DNA of 64,000 nucleotides. Source: Sitta carolinensis (Eukaryota > Chordata > Aves > Passeriformes > Sittidae). Numbering within the stretch: the first letter of the stretch is position 1; every line of letters starts with the position of its first letter. A model generated the notes under the pieces. It saw only the letters and a list, made by a program, of their open reading frames with translations. It was not told the DNA's origin and made no database searches. Below, one piece after another: positions 1-12,600 of the stretch. The stretch lies in contig CM063283.1 in the NCBI GenBank assembly GCA_032173965.1, forward strand, positions 35,007,743-35,071,742, written 5' to 3'. Made by a program: the position numbers and the translations under genes.

Positions 1-215
1 CTGATGTTGTAAATTAAGGGGGTTTGTGTCAAGGAATAGCTGTTTAAATACTGACTATTTTAAAGATAGCATTAATAGTCCAAACTAGCTCTTTATCAGC
101 TTTTATAAATTGGAGGGGAGGTGTGGAGTGTGTGACTGAGGGGAGAACAAAAACAGATGCTGAAAGGAAGTGAAGGACTTAATAAAGAGGAATTATTTCT
201 ATTTTTCTCTCTCAG

Positions 216-344
216 CCAATGTGTGATAACCATGATGATGGTGAAACTGCTGCAATCATTTTATGTAATGTTTGTGGGAATTTGTGCACAGACTGTGACC
301 GATTTCTTCATCTCCATCGGCGAACAAAAACTCACCAGAGACAG
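216..344 (+). CDS. MYCBP2: MYCBP2 exon: Cys/His zinc-finger segment
   Basis: Begins after ctctcag and ends before gtagag. It is 43 codons, phase 0 at both ends. The translation starts P-M-C-D-N-H-D-D-G and contains C-N-V-C and C-T-D-C pairs followed by H-L-H, a B-box-like zinc-binding pattern seen at this place in PHR proteins. This is the first MYCBP2 exon in the window. Confidence 0.93.
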
Positions 345-3300
345 GTAGAGTATACAGTATACACACAACTGTGTTGTGTGCACTGCATCATTGTGTGCAT
401 CTCCCCACATAAAATATAACCAAAAGGTAGTAGCAAATACTGAATCTGAAAAGGGTGTTTTGTTTTATTTTGGAGATGGGATAGACGTCTTTCTAGCCTA
501 ATTCTCTTTAGTTGTTTTTTGGTTACATTCTTGTGCCCTTTATCTTTTACAAAGATCAGAAAATCTTGCAGCCATTCCTAATTCTAGTTCTTATGCTACA
601 TCAGGTTTTTCTCTCCTGTTTAACATTGCTTAGGAACACTTTTAGAATTTAGAAGCTGCAGAGACTTTCTTAAGTATATGTTGGTTCTTTATTCCTGTTC
701 AATTTTATCTCCTTTACTACTTTTGTCATATGAGTCAGTGCTTGTCAACCCCCTTCATTTCTAATGTATGTAATTCCTCTTTAATTTCCAGGATGATGAT
801 TTGACAGCAAATATTCCTGCAGGTTCCCCTATGAGTCTTCTCTTATTTTTCAATATTCCTCCAGCTTGCACTTTGTTTTCGCAGACAAATATGTTGCCTA
901 CCCATAAGCTTGAAAATCTCCTGACTTCTTTTGGGTTTGCTTTTAGGTTTGAAACTTTGACTAGATATGAGTTTTTATAACTTGCTGAGTAGTCTGCTAA
1001 TTAGTATTCTTCTGTGTTAATTTTTTTATCCTTTTCATCTCTAGATTTGAAACTACATTTTCTTTGGATTTTTTCTTTTTGTCATTGAAATTAATGTTGA
1101 AGTTGTCTTGACTTCTGGAATTATTGAACCTTTCCTCTTTCCTGCCACTATTTCTCATTTATGTTTTTTTGTGATCTTTCATTTTCCCCTTTCCCTCTGA
1201 CTATGTTTATTTGTACAAAGATTAAAATAATAAATGTCATTAATAAAGTTACTTCAATGGAACTCAGTCCTCTTTTCCCTCTCCTACAATGCATCTATAT
1301 TAACTTTTTAGTTAGATTCAGGAATGGACTTTTAAAGGATTACTTTAAGGATCATGTCTCCTTAAAGTATAATGTTTTATGTTATTGAGCAGCCTTGGAG
1401 TGCATGAACTGGATTGTTTTCAGGTGAAATGAAAAGCAAATCAAAAGATAGATGAAGAGACACACTACTAATGGTTGTTCAGTGCAAGGGATCAGCTGAT
1501 CTAGAGATGTGAACATCAGACTTTTGGTACCGAGTTTCTCTCTCCAGTGAAACACTCCTCTCTGGTGCTACAGCATTTGCAGTGTAGTCTCAGCCTGACA
1601 CTCCCATGTGTGTCTGTTATCTTCTATTTCTTAACCAGAATCTTTGCAGTCCCCTTTGAAATTTTCCTGTTTCTTCATCCTAAGAAGATCATTTTATGTC
1701 TACTCTTCTGTCATGGCACAGCACAGTCTAGTCTCATTCATTTTTCTGATTTCTCCTATATAGCATGTTCAGATTACAGTTGATAAAAAGTAAGTTCTTA
1801 TCTCATAGAAAACCTCACATTTTTCCTTTTATCTGTCCAAAATAGCTACTTACCAGATTTTCCTATTTACTTCTAAAAGCATGTTTAAACTTCTGCTCTT
1901 TTTTCACCACTTATACCTTTACATCTTATGTGTTAAGCCTCTCAATTTTAATTCTGTCATGTTCCCTCTGTCCTGTTTTCTGTTTGCATCCTGTTCTTAG
2001 TCCAGCTTCAGTCATACGTACCTCTTTAATGTATTTTCTCTCCCCTCCAGAAAGGACAGCCTGTAAGTTACTCAGATGTGCTTATGTGAATACTTTGTGA
2101 AGGAGTTAGAGGGTTTTTTTTTCTGATTCTAGTAAGAATTAAAGTGAGTTGTATACATCTATACCTGGGAAAATTCTAACTTTTATTGCATTGCAGGTGA
2201 AACAAATGCAAACAGAACTGCCTTCAAAGCTTGGGATAAGGAGCAAAAGAAGAGACTGCATGAAATTCCCTAAGGATCCCATGCAGTTGTTTTTTTTATT
2301 ATTTTGCAAAAACTTTATATTTTCCTCATTGTAACCAAAAGTATCCACTGTGTATTTATATGAAAATCAAAAATACTAATATTACACACTTTTATAATTG
2401 TTATTATATAGTACATGTTATTAAGACCCTGATTCTCAGTGTTGCTTTGATAAACTACTGGCATGGTTATGTGAAGATATTTCTGATGTTGTCTTTTGCT
2501 TTTAATATTCTGTGGCCTACTGGATGTGTTGGGTAGGAATTATGAAGTCCAAGCTCTGTATTTATTAAATCAGAAAAAAAGGTCTATCTCTATTCTTAGC
2601 ATTGCTGCACTATTGTATATCCACCATGTTAGATCAAGAGTTAATTTTATTCATTTTTACTTCTAAGAGCATGAAACCTTTATCCTGCATATCTGCAATA
2701 TGTACAAGTTATGGAATATAGAAAAACAGCTTGCAGTAGACAATCTCCACAGAATTTATAAAATGCCTGGAGTAAATCCAAAGAGAGAGCAACAAAAAAA
2801 AAAAAAAATCAGATGCTCTAACTAAACATGCTATTTAGTACCTGTTTGGTTAACTTCACAGGTGTTCAAAGAAGAAGAAGAAGCTATCAAAGTTGATCTC
2901 CATGAAGGCTGTGGTAGGACCAAACTTTTCTGGCTGATGGCATTAGCAGATTCTAAAACTATGAAGGCTATGGTGGAGTTTAGAGAACAGACAGGTAAAA
3001 CACAACTTTTACTCCTTGCTCTATCCGAATTAGTGTAATTTACATCTGCCCTAGGGCGATGCTTTTAAATGTTTGTTAATAAAAATAGAATAGTGTAGCT
3101 GCGTAATAATCATTGGATTTCTGCTTGTTTTCTGTGACTGCTGCTTTGATGTCTGATAAAGTATCAGTCCTTTGTGTTTCATTAGAACATTTTTGGCCTT
3201 GTTCTCTCTTGTGGCTGTAGGCAAACCAACCACCAGCAGTTCTGAAGCATGTCGGTTCTGTGGATGTAGGAGTGGAACAGAATTATCGGCAGTGGGAAGT

Positions 3301-6300
3301 GTTTGTTCTGATACAGACTGCCAGGTGTGTATTAGCAAGTATCAGTCATCGTTAAATACATAAATAGAAGAGATCATAGGATGAAATGAGCTTCTTATTT
3401 TGAATAAACCTTATTTATCCCTGTGGTCCATTTTAAATCAGATCTCTCATACAAAAAAGTTCTAATATTGAATATTTCCATTCAAATACTTCTGAGTTTG
3501 TAAATGTTTATTTTAATTACAACTACAAACACTAATAGTCAACTAACATACTGGCTAGTTTCATTATTATCTTCCAAAATATCTCATGTTTTCACAATAG
3601 CCTTGCAATTACAAAGTAAAATACACACTCTCAGGGTAAAGTCAAGTGTCCCAGAAAGCTCGATAAAAAGAGTTTGCCCAACAGTCTGTGTATTATGTGA
3701 GTGCAGAGCATTTGAGACTTGGCCAGGTTTGTCATCTGTAGCCATGTATCCTGAGTGTTTCTCTGCCCTACGGTGGGTGCAATTGGCAGAGGGCCAAATG
3801 ACAACCAATTTCTTACCTCGCCTTACTTATTCTTTTTAAGTGAAGCAAATTGGTCATCCTTTTTCCCTCTCAACCTATGAAGACATAATATTAATGTTAC
3901 TTAAATTCAGTTCAATTTGTTGTTAGCTTCTGGGTAACTTTTATAAGTTTTCTATTTATTAGGGATGGGAATTAGAGGTGGTTAAAAATCCATTTCCATG
4001 TAAAATTGCTTTATGCTGATTAATGATTAGCTTATAATGTATTCTTAAGAGTGGGTTACTTGAAACTTCTCCAAAATCTGCAGATATCTTAAAGGCTGTT
4101 AATACAGGGTCGGTAATGTTTATGCAGAAAGCACTCAATGCATAAAAAGCACTCAGAAGATCAAAGAACAGTTCTCTTTCTATTGAAAGTTTTAAATTAT
4201 GGTTTTGTTGAGCCATTTGCATTCAGGAGCAATGCAGGGAAACAAAGGAGACATTGTTATTGCAAGTACACAAGGTTTATCTTTTCCCAAGTACCTGAGG
4301 CAGCAGCGGACAATATAAATCATGATTCTTCCATCTGTTTGTTGCACGGCCCAGCAATGCTTCAAAAAGCAACGCTGTCAGTGAGGGGAGATGATGATTA
4401 ACTCTACTTTAAATTTGTTTAGGAGTACGCGAAGATTGCCTGCAGCAAGACACACCCCTGCGGTCACCCCTGCGGAGGTGTTAAGAACGAAGAGCACTGT
4501 TTGCCGTGCCTGCACGGCTGTGATAAAAACGCTACAACTCTTAAACAAGATGCTGATGACATGTGCATGATCTGCTTTACTGAAGCACTTTCAGCAGCAC
4601 CAGCTATCCAGGTTTTTGTTCGTTTGTTTGTTTCCCCTTTTAAGAGATTACTATTATGATTGTAATGTGTAGTATGAAGGAAGTGAAAATATAAAGTCTT
4701 TCAAATTATGCTCTTCAAAATTTGAAAACAGACATCATAACAATAATTAAGCTACTTAAAAAGCTTTCTTTTTGTCTGGCATTCTATTTCAAGAAAGCAA
4801 ATTGGATCAATTTAGTTTGCTATGTCTATTTTATTAAAATACATGGTACTTTATAGAGAAAAACAGCTGAGGTAATACACATATTTCATATATCCATAGG
4901 TGATCTTGCAGTGGTTATGATTTTAATGCCCATTTTATGTTCTTTCTTGTTGTTAAGAAGAAAATGGGGTCTTGTAGGATTTTAAATTAATATTGGAATT
5001 CATATATGTTGGCACTTAAGCAAATAACTACTTCTGCTTTAGTGATCAATATAACTTCAATGTTCACTTACTCTTTTCTAAAGCTGGACTGCAGCCATGT
5101 TTTCCATTTGCAATGCTGTCAACGAGTACTAGAAAACAGATGGCTTGGGCCAAGGATAACTTTCGGGTTTATGTCCTGCCCAATTTGCAAGGTAAATAAG
5201 CTGTGCATCAAGTAATTTGCCTGATAGTTTGCTTTTCCTTTGTGTTTTTTTGTTTGTTTTTTGTTTTGTTTTGTTTTTAAATACTGTATTGCTTGTTGCA
5301 GTATAAATGAGTTATACATTACTTGTTTTCTTAACTACACACGTTGCTATAGAAAGACTAGCATTGATGCATCTTTTTACCTTCTCCTACTGTTCCCTGA
5401 GGTGTCCTTTTAAAAAGAAAGTATAGTTCAGACATTGTCTTAGTATTGTTTTATTCTTACCACCATCAGCTTGCAAATTCCCAGTATTTGGTGATGGTGA
5501 GGAGGGGAAGAAGTAATCTTAAAGCACACTATCTTGAAGCAGGAATTCTCCATTTTACTAACCACTTTTAAAGCTGCTTTGCTTTTCATTGTGAGGGCAG
5601 AGCTGAAGAATACATGTACTTAGTTCAGCTAAGTTACTAACAATTCCTCTTGTACACTATAAAATTTAAATTGCTGTAAGCAAAAGCATATGATAGCTGC
5701 TGGAAAGAAGAGCACCTTACCTCACAGTAGGAATTTGAAATTTGGGAATGATCAGACATTCTGCTTGCTATGGTTCTTCTGTCATGTTGTGTTGTGGTAA
5801 TTTATGGCAGTAGCTCATGGTCACTAATTGATAAAGAGCTGCCATAGAGGACTATCAGTCATTATGCTTAATTGCTGAGCAGTAAACCAAAAAGTACCCA
5901 AATTACAGAAAATACACAATCAAAATATTCCTGTGCTGTGGTGAATATTTCATACACTCTTCACCACCTCCGTGACTGTTAATCTTTTGGAAGGGCTGAT
6001 GTTCTCATATCACAACAGGCCATAGAAAAAGCATTCATGGATACTATTTTTGCTGCAGATAGAGTACATTGTATATCAGCCATTTTTTGAAATGACCATT
6101 GCCTGGGCCCTTATGCTTTTATGGCATCTATCATGCTATTTGTGCCTGACTATTTACAGATTATCATAGCTGTTGGGTAAAGAGGCAAGATACTATAATC
6201 AGCATTTTTTTTTTATTTCAGAACAAAATCAATCACACAGTATTAAAGGATTTGCTTGATCCAATCAAAGAACTCTATGAAGATGTAAGAAGAAAAGCAC

Positions 6301-8215
6301 TAATGAGATTGGAATATGAAGGGTTGCACAAGAGTGAGGCCATCACAACACCAGGTGTTAGATTTTATAATGACCCAGCTGGCTATGCTATGAACAGATA
6401 TGCTTATTATGTTTGCTACAAGTGCAAAAAGGTATGGTGTTATTTATTAAATGTATGTTACCATTTCAAAAGTAATTTTTTAAAACAGAACATATGTCTA
6501 ATATATTGTGTATGGAGCAGAAAAGCAGAAAAAGATGATATAGAACCATAGTTTTAAAATCAAGTGTTGTGCCAATGAGATGTACATAGTATTTTAGCTA
6601 GTAAAGCTCAAGTGTGTATAGAGAGCAGCTTGCAAACCAAAAGCACCTTGAGTCTATTGTTGTCACTTACAAGAAGGTGCAGTACCTACTCCCTCCAGCA
6701 CCTATTCGCCTCAAGCTGCTTCTTATTTCTGACATAGGGGTCATAGAGCATCTAAATACTGTTCCAAAAGCCTTACCGTCGCTTGCATAGAGCAGTGGAT
6801 GTTACAGTTTTTGGTCTTGTTCATCCTGGCACTGAGGGACATTGTCTGAGTGCCTCAAAACCACGTGCCTACAGACAGTCTAGAGATACCAGAATAGCGG
6901 AGGCCTCTGAAATGGCAGTCATTCATCATGTTCCCCTTACAAATGGAATTGGTAAAACTGAAAAGAATAGTTAAAAGAATAATTGTCTCTGGTTTAACAT
7001 CCAGTCTTTTCCATATGCAATTAAGGCATATTTTGGTGGTGAAGCTCGTTGTGATGCGGAGGCTGGACAAGGAGATGACTATGATCCAAGAGAGCTTATT
7101 TGTGGTGCATGCTCTGATGTTTCAAGGGCTCAGGTGAGTCAATAACTTCTATTCATGTTTTTATTTCATTCTGAAACTCAGTACCTGAACTGTAAAATAA
7201 TTCACAGTCATTTGTAATTACATGTATTGTACAATATTGTATACTATTAATATATTCTACAGAATGTAGAAGTGAGTTGTTGGGATTGTTAGAACATGGC
7301 TGCCTCATTGACTGGTGTTTGCTTTCCTCTGTTCAGATGTGTCCCAAACACGGTACGGATTTCTTAGAATACAAATGCCGCTACTGCTGTTCAGTTGCTG
7401 TTTTTTTCTGTTTTGGGACAACGCATTTTTGCAATGCTTGCCATGATGATTTCCAAAGAATGACAAGCATCCCTAAAGAAGAGCTGCCACACTGTCCTGC
7501 AGGTAGGACTTAGACAAAACAAATTTACCACACTGAATTCTGAAATAAGTAACAAGTTCTAATTATACTAGCTAATGATAGTACTATGATATATCGCTCG
7601 TTCTAATGATACTAGCTTTTCTTGGTAATATTTTTTTTTGTTTTCTGGTGATGTCATTGTCCTAATCATTTAAATGTTATCAGCTTAGAGAAAAACATTT
7701 CAATTTCCCTATACCAGGTCAGATGTAGAGTGATGTGTAAAATTGTATATTGATAAAATTAACACATTATTAAGTGATGTATGTGTACTTAGGTAGCCAT
7801 TATCAGCAAACGGTTACCCCAATTGCTTCATTACTAAGTTCATGTGCTGTATATTGATTTGTTATTAGTAAATGATCTGGGGAAGAAGTGCTATCTTTTG
7901 ATAAGATATTTACATAAAATAAGTAAACAAATAAATTAAGATTCCTGCTATAACCTTAGAATTATTGTTTAGTGCAGAATGTAACTCTGTTCATCATTAT
8001 TAATTGGTTTCAATTACATGGAAATTTGATCTGTTTTTTCTTTTCAAATACCAATTCAACATTTTAACAAGATATATTACTTTCACTTAGTTTGGGAGTT
8101 TTTTTGAGGAAATGTAATATATGTTTGTTTACATTGTCTGCAAGCATTAATATCTATTCTTTTGGTTTTTTCCCTCATCCTTAAATTCACTGTAGGTCCC
8201 AAAGGTAAACAACTT

Positions 8216-8253
<38 letters not shown>

Positions 8254-8311
8254 CACTGGTGAAGAATTTGCTCTGGGTTGTGGGGTTTGCAGAAATGCAC
8301 ACACTTTTTAG
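216..8311 (+). CDS. MYCBP2: MYCBP2 (PAM/PHR1), C-terminal catalytic part, 9 exons; 5' part outside window
   Basis: Giant RING-type E3 ubiquitin ligase of neurons, acting with FBXO45 in axon and synapse development and in axon degeneration. It is an RCR-type ligase that passes ubiquitin through two cysteines to Thr/Ser. Nine exons at 216-344, 2862-2994, 3221-3324, 4423-4611, 5084-5191, 6222-6431, 7026-7133, 7337-7502 and 8196-8311 join without a frame break into about 420 codons ending at TAG 8309-8311. In order they encode a Cys/His-rich finger, a linker, a second Cys cluster, the RING-H2, a helical linker and the tandem-cysteine domain. Human MYCBP2 has over 4,600 residues, so this is about the last tenth. 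All introns have GT-AG ends. Identification rests on near-identity to the remembered human sequence. The reading frame is open from 216, and earlier exons lie left of the window. Confidence 0.96.
345..2861 (+). other. MYCBP2 intron (2.5 kb)
   Basis: AT-rich intron between the zinc-finger exon and the acidic exon. I see only T-rich stretches and an A run near 2793-2807. The short reading frames in it show no protein family resemblance. Confidence 0.75.
2862..2994 (+). CDS. MYCBP2: MYCBP2 exon: acidic linker
   Basis: Follows taacttcacag and ends before gtaaaac. It is 133 bases, ending in phase 1 with a glycine split across the next junction. It begins V-F-K-E-E-E-E-A-I; the four Glu are a short GAA repeat in coding sequence. 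It continues [14 protein letters not shown]. Confidence 0.93.
3221..3324 (+). CDS. MYCBP2: MYCBP2 exon: C-x2-C cluster before RING
   Basis: Follows gtggctgtag and ends before gtgtgt. It is 104 bases, entered in phase 1 and leaving in phase 0. It reads [14 protein letters not shown] and ends C-S-D-T-D-C-Q. Confidence 0.93.
4423..4611 (+). CDS. MYCBP2: MYCBP2 exon: start of RING-H2 domain
   Basis: 63 codons, phase 0 at both ends. It carries [15 protein letters not shown], and then C-M-I-C, the first cysteine pair of the RING. The rest of the RING is in the next exon. Confidence 0.94.
5084..5191 (+). CDS. MYCBP2: MYCBP2 exon: RING-H2 core
   Basis: 36 codons, phase 0. It reads [12 protein letters not shown] and ends M-S-C-P-I-C-K, supplying the middle and last zinc ligands of the RING that binds the E2. 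The acceptor is tctaaag and the donor gtaaat. Confidence 0.95.
6222..6431 (+). CDS. MYCBP2: MYCBP2 exon: linker helix and start of tandem-cysteine domain
   Basis: 70 codons, phase 0. It begins [16 protein letters not shown] and ends Y-Y-V-C-Y-K-C-K-K. It links the RING to the tandem-cysteine module. The pyrimidine tract before the acceptor is long and pure. Confidence 0.95.
7026..7133 (+). CDS. MYCBP2: MYCBP2 exon: tandem-cysteine domain, upstream relay cysteine
   Basis: 36 codons, phase 0, starting A-Y-F-G-G-E-A-R-C and ending D-V-S-R-A-Q. The Cys in G-E-A-R-C lies 52 residues before the Cys in V-F-F-C-F-G of the next exon. That is the spacing of the two relay cysteines as I remember them in human (C4520 and C4572). 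The acceptor (ttaag) has a weak pyrimidine tract, but exon length and frame fit. Confidence 0.93.
7337..7502 (+). CDS. MYCBP2: MYCBP2 exon: tandem-cysteine domain, downstream relay cysteine
   Basis: 166 bases, ending in phase 1. It reads [14 protein letters not shown] then [14 protein letters not shown]. It is dense in zinc-ligand Cys/His and holds the presumed second relay cysteine. Confidence 0.94.
8196..8311 (+). CDS. MYCBP2: MYCBP2 last coding exon
   Basis: Follows tcactgtag and is entered in phase 1. It ends [10 protein letters not shown] then TAG at 8309-8311, matching the C-terminus known for mammalian MYCBP2. Confidence 0.95.
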
Positions 8312-8985
8312 ACTAGCATTTTTTTAACCAGAGCAAAACAGGTGCCCTCATCCCTTAAGTGTCCTGAAAACAAAGTCCAGCTGGGATGAGGATGGGACCA
8401 TTCCATAACCCAGGTAAAAGGAACAATTTACAGTGCAAGAAGGATGCCAAATAACATGTACATAATTCTTGCTGTGAGATATTGACATTTTTTGAACTGA
8501 GACATCAAAATTTGTGAGGTGTTTGCATGTGGCCATTACAGTCATCGGCTAGGAAACATTGGACATTTAAAAATAAACAATTGTTATTAAAGGATCTGTG
8601 TGTCTGTGGACTATGAATGATGCCGGCTTTCAGGAGAAAAAAAAAAATGATTATTGTATACTGACTTTTTGTAATCTTGTACAATTGTAACGCATCACAA
8701 GTGGGGATGGGAAAGAGGAATATTCTGGTTTATTTCCTAGACTGTTATAAAAAAATGTGTTAGGAAGGCATAAATGTAACAAGTATCACACTGTATATAA
8801 AGGTATCAATGTTTGTCCTGTATAAGAAATATTAAATTACAACAGCAGTTTCATTTAAACTTCTGGGTTATGTTTGAGCCTGAAATTTTAATGAAGTGCA
8901 ATACTGAGTGTGCCTCATATCTTGCAGCTGTAAACATAATGGAATGTACATGTCAATAAAGCCACTGTACATTTTTATACAGTGA
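8312..8985 (+). other. MYCBP2: MYCBP2 3' untranslated region
   Basis: AT-rich sequence without an extended reading frame between the stop codon and a canonical AATAAA. The 3' end is an estimate from the signal position. Confidence 0.75.
8955..8960 (+). terminator. Poly(A) signal AATAAA of MYCBP2
   Basis: Canonical hexamer about 645 bases after the stop codon. Cleavage is expected 10-30 bases downstream. An earlier AATAAA near 8571 could serve as a proximal site. Confidence 0.7.
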
Positions 8986-9618
8986 AAGTCTAACAAATGT
9001 GTAAGCCTCCATTTTCAGAAACACTTTTAAAACAGAGTGGTGGAGGGAGGGAAGGGGAAGTAGAGAGGTGTCCTTTAATTATTTTCAGCAGACTCTTGGA
9101 AAACAGAAACGTTTTTTTGGTAAATTGGTAGTTATGGAAGTACTTAAGACATGAAAAGTACTGCTTCATTTCTAAACAGAAAAGTTGGATAAGTGTGCTA
9201 GCATTCATATGAAGAATTGTATTTCCATTTCAATTACATTTCAACAGTTTTTTAAAAAAAGAAAGAAAAGAAAGCTGCATTTTAAATTATTTTTATTAAA
9301 TTTTATTTTACTGAAGACTCCTAATCACTCCCAAGAGCTTTTTGAATTTCAAAATGTTCATTTCATAAGAGTCCTAAGTCTTCTGCACCTGCACAATGAA
9401 TGCAAAATACAACTTCAAGTAAAAATCTTTCTATAAGATTTTCTCTTCAGATTTTTTTTCTTAAATGTATTCAACTCCCTTTCTAGCATTTCTGTCTTGA
9501 AGCTGATGAAAAGTCTGTTATTCCCTTTTACATTTAAGATATTGGTAGTTGACATCCACACTAGACAATCTTGATCAGACTGGAACCGTGGAATACATCT
9601 TGCCTAACTTCAGACATC

Positions 9619-9735
9619 TGTAATCACAGAAAGGTTGGCATTGGAAGAGACTTTTGTCCAGCCCCCCAGACAAGATAGAAGAGATCATCTTGTCCAGGCC
9701 CCCTGCTAAAAACATGTTCACCTAGAGCAGCATAT
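9619..9735 (-). mobile_element. CR1 LINE 3' fragment, reverse orientation
   Basis: The top strand reads like the complement of a CR1 3' end (an AATCACAGAAAGGTTGG-type start followed by TTGTCCAGGCCCCC). It is diverged and partly duplicated, and faces the CR1 fragment that follows. Confidence 0.65.
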
Positions 9736-9795
9736 GTATCTGCACTTTGAAATGGTTCCGAATAGTTCACAGAGCTGTGAAGTACAACTGATCTT

Positions 9796-10085
9796 ATTCA
9801 CTGTAGCTCTGCCGAGGAATCAGGACAGGCTGGATCAGTGGGCTGAGACCAGTTGTGTGGGGTTCAGCAAGGCCAAGTGCTGGATCCTGCACTTGGGTTA
9901 CAACAACCCCAGGCAGCACTACAGGCTGGGGCAAGGACTGGAAAGCTGTCCAGCAGCATAGGACCTGGGAGTGCTGATCAACAGCTGCTGAACATAGCCA
10001 GTTTGTGCCCAGGTGGCTGAGAAGGCAAATGGCCTCTGGGTTATGTCAAAAATAGTGTGGCCAGCAGAATCAGGCAAGTGATTGT
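9796..10085 (+). mobile_element. CR1 LINE fragment, forward orientation
   Basis: Contains the usual CR1 phrases for the end of ORF2 and start of the 3' region: GGTTCAGCAAGGCCAAGTGC, CCTGCACTTGGGTTACAAC and GACCTGGGAGTGCTGATC. Only remnants of reading frame remain. It forms a head-to-head pair with the reversed fragment at 9.6-9.7 kb. Confidence 0.85.
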
Positions 10086-10299
10086 CACTCTATTGGGTGT
10101 CTGGCCCATTGTCATTTTTAGAAAATTGGAGTGTAGCACCATCCTTACAAATTAATTCTATTTTTAAAATTTTCAGCCCTCTGTTATTTTAGATTAATAT
10201 GAGTATTAATTTAGGAGATTGAGGTTATGGTGTGGAAAGGACAGGAAATTCACGTTTATTTAAAATTGATAGACTGAGGGATAGGCATATTGCAGAAAT

Positions 10300-12600
10300 G
10301 TTTCACACACAACCAACCATCCCCTCTCACCACTCCATGGAGGCAGTACAGCCACGTGTGAGCATCAGGCTCTTGCAGAGAGCTCAGATCTTCACGTAAT
10401 TGTTGAACCTTGGACACGCTGCTCCCACACTATCTCAGACATTGACGTCACCACATCCCCCCACGCCGATCTCTGACGGTGATTATAGCAGATGCCAGCA
10501 CAGGCCACTAATCAGATCAGTGCACAATAAGATTGCTGTATGCCTTTCCAGCAGTCTCACATGTTTTTCTGTCAGCTGTTCATCCACAGTCCACGCAATG
10601 GAAATAGTCAGATCTTGTTTGTACACTCTGTTTGCCACAGCCCACCACACTCAGCTAGTTTATACCAAACTCAGTTCCTGGCCAAGGCAAGACCTCAGTG
10701 CTCACACTTAATCATTAGTTTAAAAATAGCTTAAACTTTTATGGGTGTATCCACCCACTGAACACAATGCGAACAGTAAAAGTTAGTAAGATACAGCTAA
10801 TTAACGTCATCATCAGGGCAAATAAGCTTGGTCTTTACAAAACAGGTTTTGCTAATTCCATCACACTAGGCTCGTGTTTCACCTAGACAGAGGCTTAGCT
10901 AGGGAGCTTCAGGCCCACCCAGTCATTCAGGATAGAACTCAAACTTTGCAGGGCTTTTCCACAGTCCTCTCATTAAGCCATGCCATGCATTGCAGGTGGC
11001 AGAGTGCAGTGGTTGTATAGCAGATTCCTTGTCCCTCAACCCAACGTGCACTGACCTCACTCTCCCTGATGGGGTCTGGTAGAGAGCTTGTGCTGGCAAG
11101 CATTCCAGGATCTGGCTCCTCACCAGGTATTCCTACAGAGATGCAGCTAAATACCGAACAACACACTGATTGCACAGCAGCCAGATGCAAGGGGGACTGC
11201 GAGTCATTGATACTCCTCCAAAGATGTCCCCTGCCAGCTGGTCCAGGGAGTTTTCTCAGGTAGTACCCACATCTGCAGTCTCTTGGGGTTCTGCTCTTGC
11301 CCCAATGTTTCATGTAGGCTGTGGGCTGCTTGTTGAAATACAATCCCTTTGGATGTACCAAGTTTCTTTTTGTGTACTTGAAAAGGGATTTGGGCACTGA
11401 GACCTTAGATGGGTACTTGAGGCAGTGCTTTGGGTCATCCACTGAGCAGCAACACACAGTGCCCTTTGCTATTGCCATCTACAACACTGCTTCTATAATC
11501 CCACTCATTTCTGCGTCCCAGGTGATTCAAGTATCCTTAGCCCATGTTAGGTCTTGGCTAATCTAGTGTTTCCACCTCACCCGGCCTGTTCATTCAGTAA
11601 TAATCCTTTCCTGAATGTGACTCTGTATACATCCTCCCCTGCACAGTTCAACTTTCCTGCTCACTCAGCTACCCTGGAGAGCATGCCTACTCCACCCAAC
11701 CCCATTCCTAGGACTCACCTCTGCCATGTACTCTGCCAGAACATCCATTAGAGGAAGTAAGGATAGCATTAAATATGCTGGCACACAAAGGAAATGCATA
11801 CTCCACTGTCGCCATATGGGCAGCAGTGTCATATCACTTTAAGCTAGAGATTCAGATGGTTTGGTGTGAATGGGGTATGATCTACTAGCAGTCACTCACC
11901 TTCCTAATGCCAGTTCCTAACAAAGATACTTAGAAACTTCGCTGGGGGATCTGAACAACAGCTTTTTAAAAGCATTTGCCTGAGGGCAGGTTGTATCAGT
12001 GGACTGTCACAGAGCAGTAATTGCAATGGGATGATCCAAGCTGCAGGGTAAACACAACTCCCCACAGGTTTTGCTCTAATGGATGTAAGGTATGTAAGGT
12101 GATACACTGGGTTTGCAACCATCTCTGTCTCCCTTTTCTCCAATACAAACAGAATTTAAGCAACAACATTCCAGTTGTTACTCATAAGATTGTTGTCTCT
12201 ACTTCTACATCTTCGGGTTTTCCCATACTCCTAGTGGCTTGTGGAATGGCCTGGGTTCATGAATCTTTATTTCCCTCCTGAGGGAGGCTGGGCACAACTA
12301 TGTACCTCCCACCAAGCCAATCCTACATTTAGGCACACCCTGAGTGCCTTACTGATAACTGAATTTGATATTTCCCATGAATAGGTGCCCACTGGCAGGA
12401 CTCTGGATCTGTTCATCCAGCACTCTCATACATTCAAGGAAATGGTGAATAATGGATTTTGCCTCCAGTGTTAGGACACAGGACTTAGAAAGAAGCCATG
12501 TTTGAAAACCAGCTTTAGGGTGTCCTTGCAGGACACATTTCACATGACACATAAGGTACCCTCCTTCCATGCCTTGGTACCAAGGTAAATCCTAATACAA
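10300..12600. repeat. Unclassified GC-richer block, possibly an old LTR element
   Basis: Visibly richer in G+C than the AT-rich flanks, with several unrelated open frames on both strands. I could not find paired LTRs, a primer-binding site or pol motifs, so a diverged endogenous-retrovirus origin is only a guess. Confidence 0.25.

Noticed and set aside
10939..11478. 179-codon minus-strand open frame as a gene
   Set aside because: No motif, no splice context, overlaps other frames on both strands, and lies in a likely repeat-derived block.
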